From contig VBKY01000359.1 in the NCBI GenBank assembly GCA_005879255.1, positions 1 to 11,211 on the forward strand: DNA of 11,211 bases, read 5' to 3'. The stretch is from Deltaproteobacteria bacterium (lineage in GTDB: Bacteria > Desulfobacterota_B > Binatia > UBA9968). Shown piece by piece: positions 1-6,139 of the stretch (positions are counted from its first letter, which is position 1; the number at the start of each line of letters is the position of its first letter). The notes beneath the pieces were generated by a model, which was not told the DNA's origin, did no database searches, and saw only the letters and a program-made list of their open reading frames with translations. Made by a program: the position numbers and the translations under genes.

Positions 1-967
1 ACCCTTTGGCGCGCAGTTCGTTACGAACCTTCACCGCCAGGGAGTAGTCGAAAATCTTGTCAAGCCGGGGTGGCTCTTTGAGTCCGGCGCGATCGATCAC
101 ATGCTCGAGGGATTTACGTTGGATCTCTTCGCTAACGACCCCGTCCTGAGTCAAGCTCGGTCGCATTAAATCATAGATCTTAGCGGCAGCTTCTTCTTTC
201 GTTCTCAGGAAGCGCGATAAAAGCACGATCGTCTGCGACCGCAGATCGCGGAAATGAATAAAGCCTTTGAGCGTTGCACGGATAAACTTTTCTACTAACG
301 TAGGATCTGACGCCAGGAGCTGGTCCGTAACGTTTACGGTTCCCTGCAACTCGATCCATTCTTGATCGATGAACGAAACCAACTCGCGGAACTCGGCCTC
401 TTGGGCCATCAAATTAGCCGGAACCGAGAGCATGTCGGCGTCGACGGTACCAGCCTGCAGCGCATAGAAGCGAGCCGTGCCCGAGCCTACCGCCATGATG
501 GCGACATCGCGGCCTCCGTCCAATCCATATTTCTTCAGGATCTCTCTCAAGAGCGAGTCGGGGCCGCTACCGAGACTCGATACGCCTACTTTTTTTCCCT
601 TTAGACTTTCCACGGATCGAATGTCCGATCGCGCGTAGAGCCAAAACATCGGCCGGCTGAAAGTCGTAAACATGAATCGCACCGGCGCACCGCGTAGAAT
701 CGGCATCAATCCCGCGCCGCCGGCGGTGGAAAATTTTACATTTCCGCCGAGCAGCGCTTGTGTCCCGAGACCCGACGGCATGACGACAAGTTGCACGTCG
801 AGTCCTTCTTGCTGGTAATAGCCGCGCTCGCGGGCGACGGCGAAAGCGGTCACGGCTGGAGTGATCGCCGGGATTTGCACCGGCACTTTGACAAGCTCCT
901 GCGCATTGCTGTTCGAACCAATGAACAACAGTGCCGCGGTGAGTACGATCCTGAGCCAAATGGCCAT
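1..967 (-). CDS. ABC transporter substrate-binding protein, NMT1/THI5-like (3' end beyond window)
   Basis: The minus strand is open from ATG at 967-965 to the window edge (322 codons); the C-terminus is missing. The N-terminus is a Sec signal peptide: hydrophobic residues about 3-17, then SNSNA with likely cleavage after Ala22. The mature part has features of the NMT1/THI5/SsuA-type periplasmic binding fold: an early GYYQQEGLDV segment (about 49-58), a glycine-rich ligand-loop stretch with FSTAGGAG (79-86), and LKGKKVGVSSLGS (122-134), the usual start of the second lobe region. Such proteins capture small organic solutes in the periplasm for an ABC importer; the ligand cannot be read from sequence. 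AAAGGG at 979-974 lies 6 nt upstream of the ATG and supports this start. No permease or ATPase of the importer lies in the window; they could be to the left. The gene diverges from the LLM oxidoreductase gene, suggesting shared control. Family assignment is firm, substrate unknown. Confidence 0.88.
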   Translation of the reverse strand, partial: MAIWLRIVLTAALLFIGSNSNAQELVKVPVQIPAITPAVTAFAVARERGYYQQEGLDVQLVVMPSGLGTQALLGGNVKFSTAGGAGLMPILRGAPVRFMFTTFSRPMFWLYARSDIRSVESLKGKKVGVSSLGSGPDSLLREILKKYGLDGGRDVAIMAVGSGTARFYALQAGTVDADMLSVPANLMAQEAEFRELVSFIDQEWIELQGTVNVTDQLLASDPTLVEKFIRATLKGFIHFRDLRSQTIVLLSRFLRTKEEAAAKIYDLMRPSLTQDGVVSEEIQRKSLEHVIDRAGLKEPPRLDKIFDYSLAVKVRNELRAKG

Positions 968-1066
968 TTCAAACCCTTTGTGTTATTCGAACCAAAGGTC
1001 ACGATTGCGAATCGCAACCTAGCTTCCGCATCAGTGAGTGTCAAGAAACATTTGCTCGGAGGACGA
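968..1066. promoter_or_regulatory. Divergent intergenic region with 13-nt palindrome
   Basis: This 99-bp gap must contain the 5' signals of both the leftward binding-protein gene and the rightward oxidoreductase gene. It holds the near-perfect palindrome TTGCGAATCGCAA at 1005-1017 (6-bp arms, one central base), placed roughly mid-way, which would suit a dimeric regulator controlling both genes. I could not identify confident -35/-10 boxes, and no regulator gene is in the window, so the operator role is inference. Confidence 0.35.
1058..1062 (+). promoter_or_regulatory. Ribosome binding site that fixes the LLM oxidoreductase start
   Basis: GGAGG at 1058-1062 lies 4 nt before ATG 1067. The frame stays open upstream to about 758, but that extension is antisense to the binding-protein gene and encodes no family sequence, whereas the protein from 1067 begins with the canonical MKFGVFLP strand of the family. 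Confidence 0.7.
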
Positions 1067-1999
1067 ATGAAGTTCGGCGTTTTTCTCCCGGTCTCAGGCA
1101 GAGCCGCGAGCCGTAAGACGCTCATGCAAGCGGCGCAACAAGCCGAAGCACTGGGATACGATTCAGTCTGGGCAGCGGATCGTCTCGTCATGCCTTGGAA
1201 AATCAACACCACTTATCCCTACAGTAAAGAAGCGACATTCATTGTGCCGCCGGACAGGCCCTTTTTCGATACACTTACCTGTTTGGCATTCCTCGCCGGT
1301 TGCACGGAGAAAATCCAGCTGGGCATGAGTGTCATGGTGATGCCGTATCGCCACCCGCTCCATTGGGCGAAAATCGCAACGACGATCGATCAGCTTTCGA
1401 CGGGGCGGCTCATCATGGGTGTCGGTGTCGGCTGGATGGGGGAAGAATTCGCCGCCATGAACGCGCCGTTCAAAGAACGCGGCAAAGTCTCCGACGAGCA
1501 GTTAACATTACTCAAGCAACTTTGGACCGAAGAGCACATCACGTTTCGCGGCAAATATTACCAAGTCGATGATATTGCCTTTAATCCCAAGCCGTACCAA
1601 AAACCGCGCATTCCGATTTGGGTTGGCGGCGAAGGCAAACATGCACAGCGTCGAGCTGGCCAATTTGGCGACGCATGGTTTCCCTACTTCGTGCGAGTGA
1701 CACCGCAGGAATTACTACGTCGCTTCAATAATGTACGGGAGGAAGCCAAGAAAGCTGGACGAAATCCGGATGAGATCGACTTTGCCTGCTGCCTGCCTAT
1801 CGAGCTGACGGCCAACGACGTGGCGCAGGAAGACGACTATCTCAAAGGAAGCATTGGCCAGGTCACTGCAGCAATCAAAAAATTCATCCATGTCGGAGTC
1901 ATCCACATCGGCCTGCAGTTCATGATTCCGCACTACCCCGAGCGTCAGGAACAAATTGAAAGATTCGCTAAAGAAGCGCTGCCGGCGCTGAAGTCATAA
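1067..1999 (+). CDS. LLM-class F420/flavin-dependent oxidoreductase (luciferase-like TIM barrel)
   Basis: A 310-residue protein of the bacterial luciferase-like monooxygenase superfamily, cytoplasmic, with no signal peptide. Seen directly: N-terminal MKFGVFLPVSG (beta-1), AEALGYDSVWAADRLVMP (about 27-43), QLSTGRLIMGVGVGWMGEEF (109-128), the characteristic cofactor-side segment of the family, and RIPIWVGGEGKHAQRRAGQFGDAWFP (starting near 181), the late-barrel signature. The pattern and length fit the TIGR03619-type F420-dependent subgroup as I remember it; FMN use cannot be excluded. Members perform hydride transfer or monooxygenation on diverse organics, and the substrate here is unknown. The start is set by GGAGG at 1058 and by homology. 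It diverges from a solute-binding protein gene, so it may act on the imported compound (inference). No terminator is visible after the stop; a 9-nt-period repeat follows. Confidence 0.88.
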   Translation: MKFGVFLPVSGRAASRKTLMQAAQQAEALGYDSVWAADRLVMPWKINTTYPYSKEATFIVPPDRPFFDTLTCLAFLAGCTEKIQLGMSVMVMPYRHPLHWAKIATTIDQLSTGRLIMGVGVGWMGEEFAAMNAPFKERGKVSDEQLTLLKQLWTEEHITFRGKYYQVDDIAFNPKPYQKPRIPIWVGGEGKHAQRRAGQFGDAWFPYFVRVTPQELLRRFNNVREEAKKAGRNPDEIDFACCLPIELTANDVAQEDDYLKGSIGQVTAAIKKFIHVGVIHIGLQFMIPHYPERQEQIERFAKEALPALKS

Positions 2000-2052
2000 C
2001 ATTCCGTGATCGTGCTCCGTGGTCGCCGCCGTCGATCCCAATCCCAGCCCGA

Positions 2053-2128
2053 GAACGGATTGAACCGCTTGAACGTCTCGAACGGTTGGAACATTTGGAA
2101 CTTATGGAACGACTGGAACACCTCGAGC
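2053..2128. repeat. Degenerate tandem repeat with exact 9-nt period (GAAC core)
   Basis: GAAC occurs at 2053, 2062, 2071, 2080, 2089, 2098, 2107 and 2116, with GAGC at 2125: nine units exactly 9 nt apart. Most units read T-T/C/G-GAAC followed by three variable bases. One more GAAC at 2137 is out of phase. The repeat lies in the 204-bp gap between the oxidoreductase and asparaginase genes (2000-2203). The rest of that gap holds two TCCGTG hexamers (2003 and 2016) and, at its end, the asparaginase Shine-Dalgarno sequence. Because the period is three codons, every reading frame becomes periodic (for example LERLERLEHLE on plus, FQMFQPF on minus), but none has a good start with a ribosome site, so I treat it as non-coding. 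Confidence 0.8.
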
Positions 2129-2203
2129 AGCAACTTGAACTAAAATCATTGTGCAGCTAAACACTCTGATTAATCGCAATCACTAGTAAGGAAGGACTTA
2201 TCC

Positions 2204-3208
2204 ATGACCAATTTACCGAAAATCGCACTCATTCTAACCGGCGGAACTATCGATTCCGTTGGCAAAGACCGCCTCGATCTCGCCTGGTATATCGAGGCGG
2301 GTAAACGATTGGGCGACGGCGAGCTGCTGCAGCAGCTGCCCGAGCTTAAAGAAATCGCAGAAGTGCAAGAAATCCCGTTTCGCCGTCTACCTAGTCACGC
2401 CTTGGTCGACAAAGACTGGCTCGATCTGGTGCGCACGATTCACAGAATTTTCGACGAGGACAAAGCCGATGGCATCGTTATCACCCATGGAACAAATACC
2501 ATTGAGGAGACAGCTTACTTTCTTAACTTAACGCTCAAGACCGACAAACCGGTCGTCGTAGTCGGTTCCATGCGGCCGTCGTCGGCGATCAGCGCCGACG
2601 GATATTTGAATTTGGTCAATGCGATCAAAGTCGCCGCCGATCCGAATTCCAAGGGCCGGGGCTGTTTGCTGGTCATGAACGATACGATCTTCAACGGCCG
2701 CGATGTCACCAAAAACGCCACTTATCGCGTCGAAGCGTTTCAATCGCGCGACTTGGGTCCGCTCGGCTACGCCGACGGCGACGGCAGGATCGTTTATTAC
2801 CATCAGCCAGTACGTAAACATACGGTGAATACGGAATTTGACGTGCGCAATCTGCAAGCGCTACCGCGCGTCGACATGGTGCTGTCCTACGTCGGCGCCG
2901 ACGGCACGATGATCGAGGCTGCGGCGAATGCCGGCGCCAAAGGTATCGTCAGCGCGGGCACCGGCGCCGGGCGGCCAACCCCGGCTGAAGACGCTGCCTT
3001 CGACAAGTGCTTCAAGGAAAAAGGCATGATCATGTGCCTGTGCAGCCGCGTCGCTTCAGGGCGAGTCGTGCGCAGCCCGGGCTTACAGAAACGCGGCTTC
3101 GTTGCCGGCGACAATCTTCAGCCATGGAAAGCGCGGCTACTGCTGTCATTGGCGCTCACGAAAACATCCAATGCCGACGAGATTCAACGGATGTTTGATA
3201 CTTATTGA
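2204..3208 (+). CDS. L-asparaginase / glutaminase-asparaginase family (type II-like)
   Basis: A 334-residue, full-length member of the asparaginase/glutaminase family, which hydrolyses L-asparagine (sometimes L-glutamine) to the acid and ammonia. Seen: TGGTI at 12-16 with first catalytic Thr15; PSHALVDKDW (63-72), aligning with the substrate-loop SQDM region of E. coli AnsB; THGTNTIEET (94-103) with second catalytic Thr97; MNDTIFNGRDVTK (158-170) with the conserved Lys170. Residue 98, next to Thr97, is Asn (codon AAT), whereas E. coli AnsB has Asp90 of the Thr-Asp-Lys triad there. The position after Ser64 is His rather than Gln. No signal peptide is visible, so it is probably cytoplasmic. AAGGAAGGA at 2188-2196 sits 7 nt before the ATG. 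It appears monocistronic: 204 bp of repeat-bearing gap upstream and 580 bp downstream. Family call is secure; amide substrate preference is open. Confidence 0.92.
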   Translation: MTNLPKIALILTGGTIDSVGKDRLDLAWYIEAGKRLGDGELLQQLPELKEIAEVQEIPFRRLPSHALVDKDWLDLVRTIHRIFDEDKADGIVITHGTNTIEETAYFLNLTLKTDKPVVVVGSMRPSSAISADGYLNLVNAIKVAADPNSKGRGCLLVMNDTIFNGRDVTKNATYRVEAFQSRDLGPLGYADGDGRIVYYHQPVRKHTVNTEFDVRNLQALPRVDMVLSYVGADGTMIEAAANAGAKGIVSAGTGAGRPTPAEDAAFDKCFKEKGMIMCLCSRVASGRVVRSPGLQKRGFVAGDNLQPWKARLLLSLALTKTSNADEIQRMFDTY

Positions 3209-3360
3209 TCCGGAACTGTGTCGCGATCACAGAGTGTCCCCCCTCGGCAAATTGATTGAGCCAGTGCGGTTGCCGATTCCTGCTGAGGTGCCGATGGCGG
3301 TTCGCCCGTCCATTTTTCCGCCGAACTAGCGAACCCTCCGTGTAAACCATTATCCATATT

Positions 3361-3387
3361 CCGCATCAAACAAATCATTTGATGCGG
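3361..3387. repeat. Perfect 10-bp-stem inverted repeat (hairpin)
   Basis: CCGCATCAAA (3361-3370) and TTTGATGCGG (3378-3387) are perfect reverse complements around a 7-nt loop. No T-run follows on either strand, so it is not a classical intrinsic terminator. It lies 152 bp after the asparaginase stop and 401 bp before the DUF1800 start. It could be an operator, a processing site or a small mobile-repeat remnant. Confidence 0.6.
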
Positions 3388-3664
3388 CGCCTTCAACACA
3401 TACCTGCGGTCATTGCGCTGCAAATGTGCAGCATTGAGACCCAACTCGTGCATTGCTGTTCAAGTTTCCACCACAAAGCCTACGAAAATGGCCGACATAA
3501 CGAGCCAATCCCCGCGAGCGGCGCCAGATTTCGTGATAGCCCCGTCCTTGCGCACGTCGTCCTTGGAAAACATCGCAACAGAACCAGTCGAGGAAATCTC
3601 GCGCAGGTGACTCTGACAATGCATGAATTCGAAAACCCGGTAGTTTTACGGCTAAAATATTTCC

Positions 3665-3694
3665 TTGACTGCTCAGGATATACCGGGCTATAAG
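3665..3694 (+). promoter_or_regulatory. Candidate sigma-70-type promoter for the DUF1800-DUF1501 unit
   Basis: TTGACT (3665-3670) and TATAAG (3689-3694) match the -35 and -10 consensus at five of six positions each, with an 18-nt spacer. Transcription would start near 3700, leaving a leader of about 90 nt before the strong ribosome site. The -35 region overlaps a stretch that resembles a dispersed repeat (see findings), so this remains tentative. Confidence 0.35.
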
Positions 3695-3733
3695 GACTCC
3701 GCTTTCTGAATTGCAATTTCCGCTGGCCTCTGT

Positions 3734-3766
3734 GTAGCGGGACCCATGCCTCGCGTCACTCGCTAC
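3734..3766 (+). other. Possible leader hairpin upstream of the DUF1800 ribosome site
   Basis: GTAGCG (3734-3739) pairs with CGCTAC (3761-3766), and the stem can extend by a G-U and a G-C pair to 8 bp with a 17-nt loop. It ends 9 nt before the Shine-Dalgarno sequence. It matches no riboswitch consensus I know; a chance hairpin is quite possible. Confidence 0.25.
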
Positions 3767-3775
3767 CAGATAGTT

Positions 3776-3784
3776 AAAGGAGGT
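3776..3784 (+). promoter_or_regulatory. Unusually strong Shine-Dalgarno site of the DUF1800 gene
   Basis: AAAGGAGGT is a nine-base match to the anti-Shine-Dalgarno sequence of 16S rRNA, four bases before ATG 3789. It fixes the start directly ahead of the signal peptide and predicts efficient translation. Confidence 0.75.
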
Positions 3785-3788
3785 CACC

Positions 3789-6128
3789 ATGAACGTTTCA
3801 CGCCTTCGCGTGGCATTCTTCTTATCTGTGATCCTGCCATTTGTGCTCGCGCTTCGTGCCGGATACAGCGCCGATCCACCATCCACCCTGACGGCTAGCT
3901 TTCAGGGTGCTAATGCGGACGCAGTGAGCACGACTACCCTGTCACCGGATGGCCAGGCCGATTTCAATATCAGACTTGGTGGATTACGGGCTATTCCTGC
4001 GCAGATACAAGTCACCTCCGACAGCGGCGGAGTTTGGAAGTTTCCTTACAACTATAACTGGATTGTCGGCTTGTTTAATTTCAATTCCACTACAGGTGAT
4101 CTTTATTTTGCTCAGTATCCGAGTAGCACTTTCAACGTCCAGGTGTGGTACGCCGATGGCACCTCTGATCAAGCCGCCGTGGTCAATCCGCCTTCGCCGC
4201 CATCTACCCTGACGGCTAGCTTTCAGGGTGCTAATGCGGACGCAGTGAGCACGACTACCCTGTCACCGGATGGCCAGCCCGATTTCAATATCAGACTTGG
4301 TGGGTTACGGGCTATCCCTACCCAGATACAAGTCACCTCCGACAGCGGCGGAGTTTGGAAGTTTCCTTACAACTATAACTGGATTGTCGGCTTGTTTAAT
4401 TTCAACTCCGCCACAGGTGATCTTTATTTTGCTCAGTATCCGAGTAGCACTTTCAACGTCCAGGTGTGGTACGCCGATGGCACCTCTGATCAAGCCGCTG
4501 TGTCAAATTCCGTCGCTGATGCACAATATGATGCCGTACGTTTTCTTGAGCAGTCCACGTTCGGACCGACCTCCCAATCAATCTCACGCGTTCAGAACAT
4601 CGGCTTTGAGGCTTTCCTAAACGAACAAGTTGCGGCTCCGCTGTTGGACTACCCGGACCTACCGTTTTGGCCGCAAACGCGTCCTGCGACTTGTACCGGC
4701 GACTGCCAAAGAGACAATTACACGTTCTATCAATTGCAGCGACATCTTTACAGCAATGCTCTTTTTGGCCCAGACCAGCTGCGTCAACGAATGGCTGTTG
4801 GTCTGAGCGAAATATTGGTTACCTCCGCCGTCGACGTGCCTCTACCGAGTTGGATGCGAAGCTACCAGCAACTGCTCTATCGCAGTGCTTTTGGTAATTT
4901 TCGCCAACTTCTTTACGATGTCACCCTGCATCCGACCATGGGGCGCTTCCTCGACATGCTGAACAATCGCTGTCAGGCGCTCACGCCACCAAATGTTAAC
5001 ATTTGTCGAAACGGCCTTAGCTCGCAGCCTAATGAAAACTACGCGCGCGAAGTCCTGCAACTTTTCTCCATCGGAACATTTCTTTTAAATCAAGACGGCA
5101 CTCGGGTACTGGATAGCAACGGTAATCCAATTTCGACGTATGATCAGAAAACCGTCGAGGAATTTGCCCGGGTCTTCACAGGCTGGGTCCTGGCGCCGGC
5201 GCTTCCTGCGCCCGTAGAATCCGGCGCTACCACGGTGCCAAACTATCGGGACCCCATGGTGGTCCACAAGGATAGTCAGGCCCGGGAGGATTATCACGAT
5301 CGGGGTCCAAAGACGCTGCTGAATGGCTTTCAACTTCCTGGTGGGCAGAGCGCTGACCAAGAGCTCAACGCTGCTATCGACAACATCGCCGACCATCCCA
5401 ATGTCGCGCCCTTTATTAGTAAGCAACTGATCCAGCGGTTGGTAACGAGCAACCCGAGCGCTGCTTACGTACAGCGCATTGCAAACGTGTTCCTGGCAAA
5501 TCGCACCTCGCCCACGCAACTCTTTCAAGTGGCGCGCGCGACCCTGCTCGACCCGGAGGCGAGCGGACCTTCCAAAAGCCCGACAACCGAACCGAATTAC
5601 GGCAAGTTACGCGAACCGCTGCTTTTCATCACGAATGTCCTGCGCGCGTTCAACGCGACCAGTGACGGCATACTGAACTCACTGAACGTCGGAGGATCGT
5701 TGATTGGTTCTGCAGATATGAGCGAAGATCTGTTTAACGCGCCGTCAGTCTTCAACTTCTTCCCGCCGACAGCGCGGGTTCCTGGTGAAAATGCGCTCGG
5801 TCCAGAGTTCGCGATTTTCTCTTCGCTGACATCCTTAAGACGCTCCAATTTCGTGTATCGAGTCATCTTCTCGACAATTCCCGCCGCACCGCCTAATCGA
5901 CCTTTAGGAACATCCATCGATCTTGCTTCGTGGGATTCTCTGGCCGCCAATCCGGATCAGCTTCTCGACTCCCTCAACACGCTACTCCTGCACGGGGCGA
6001 TGTCGTTGGAAATGCGCCAAACGATCAAAACGGCCGTGGCGAGCGTCCCAGCGAGCAATCCAAGGCTGCGCGTGCGCACGGCCATCTACCTCATTGCGAC
6101 ATCGTCGCAGTACCAGGTTCAGCGCTAA
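3789..6128 (+). CDS. Secreted DUF1800 family protein with duplicated N-terminal domain
   Basis: A 779-residue exported protein. Residues 1 to about 28 form a Sec signal peptide (basic MNVSRLR, hydrophobic core, cleavage near YSA). Residues 31-131 and 138-238 are two tandem copies of an unfamiliar, probably beta-rich domain with the segments SDSGGVWKFPY and VQVWYADGTSDQAAV. From about 245 to the end is the DUF1800 domain: AVRFLEQSTFGP at its start, NENYAREVLQLFSIG (415-429), FARVFTGW (459-466) and the helical HPNVAPFISKQLIQRLV segment (from 536). DUF1800 has no established biochemical function; it is commonly encoded beside DUF1501 genes, as here, 11 bp upstream with the next ribosome site overlapping this stop codon. 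Location is periplasmic or extracellular; no membrane anchor is visible. The N-terminal domains might bind a surface or polymer (inference only). The start is secured by AAAGGAGGT. Confidence 0.9.
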   Translation: MNVSRLRVAFFLSVILPFVLALRAGYSADPPSTLTASFQGANADAVSTTTLSPDGQADFNIRLGGLRAIPAQIQVTSDSGGVWKFPYNYNWIVGLFNFNSTTGDLYFAQYPSSTFNVQVWYADGTSDQAAVVNPPSPPSTLTASFQGANADAVSTTTLSPDGQPDFNIRLGGLRAIPTQIQVTSDSGGVWKFPYNYNWIVGLFNFNSATGDLYFAQYPSSTFNVQVWYADGTSDQAAVSNSVADAQYDAVRFLEQSTFGPTSQSISRVQNIGFEAFLNEQVAAPLLDYPDLPFWPQTRPATCTGDCQRDNYTFYQLQRHLYSNALFGPDQLRQRMAVGLSEILVTSAVDVPLPSWMRSYQQLLYRSAFGNFRQLLYDVTLHPTMGRFLDMLNNRCQALTPPNVNICRNGLSSQPNENYAREVLQLFSIGTFLLNQDGTRVLDSNGNPISTYDQKTVEEFARVFTGWVLAPALPAPVESGATTVPNYRDPMVVHKDSQAREDYHDRGPKTLLNGFQLPGGQSADQELNAAIDNIADHPNVAPFISKQLIQRLVTSNPSAAYVQRIANVFLANRTSPTQLFQVARATLLDPEASGPSKSPTTEPNYGKLREPLLFITNVLRAFNATSDGILNSLNVGGSLIGSADMSEDLFNAPSVFNFFPPTARVPGENALGPEFAIFSSLTSLRRSNFVYRVIFSTIPAAPPNRPLGTSIDLASWDSLAANPDQLLDSLNTLLLHGAMSLEMRQTIKTAVASVPASNPRLRVRTAIYLIATSSQYQVQR
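3879..4502 (+). repeat. Intragenic tandem duplication (two 303-bp copies, 321-bp period)
   Basis: Copy 1 is 3879-4181, copy 2 is 4200-4502, separated by an 18-bp Pro/Ser-rich linker. I count 10 substitutions and no gaps over 303 aligned bases (about 97% identity). They cause three residue changes (Ala to Pro in the GQADF segment, Ala to Thr, and Thr to Ala); the rest are silent. The high nucleotide identity points to a recent duplication or gene conversion. Confidence 0.95.
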
Positions 6129-6139
6129 AGGAGTAAATC

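Larger units (their letters stand above)
3209..3788. other. 580-bp intergenic region without a convincing gene
   Basis: Several frames are open on both strands here, but none shows recognisable protein motifs, none has a good ribosome site with a start, and frames overlap one another in the way expected of non-coding GC-rich DNA. Visible structure: a hairpin at 3361-3387, a candidate promoter at 3665-3694, a possible degenerate dispersed-repeat copy near 3661-3680, a leader hairpin at 3734-3766 and the strong ribosome site of the DUF1800 gene. It may be the remnant of a decayed gene, but I cannot name one. Confidence 0.6.

Noticed and set aside
758..1066. N-terminal extension of the oxidoreductase
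   Set aside because: It is antisense to the binding-protein gene; a ribosome site and the canonical family N-terminus place the start at 1067.
1945..2133. 62-codon minus-strand frame through the 9-nt repeat
   Set aside because: Its FQxF-type periodicity is a product of the repeat, and it overlaps the end of the oxidoreductase gene without a ribosome site.
3216..3232. CTGTG/CACAG inverted repeat just after the asparaginase stop as a terminator
   Set aside because: The stem is only 5 bp with a 7-nt loop and no T-run follows.
3410..3886. 158-codon minus-strand open frame across the gap and the DUF1800 start
   Set aside because: It overlaps the signal peptide of the DUF1800 gene, has no recognisable motif and low-complexity Arg/Ser/Gly-rich content typical of antisense frames.
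3879..4502. CRISPR-like or satellite repeat
   Set aside because: Two long in-frame copies inside a gene with mostly silent differences indicate protein-domain duplication, not an array.
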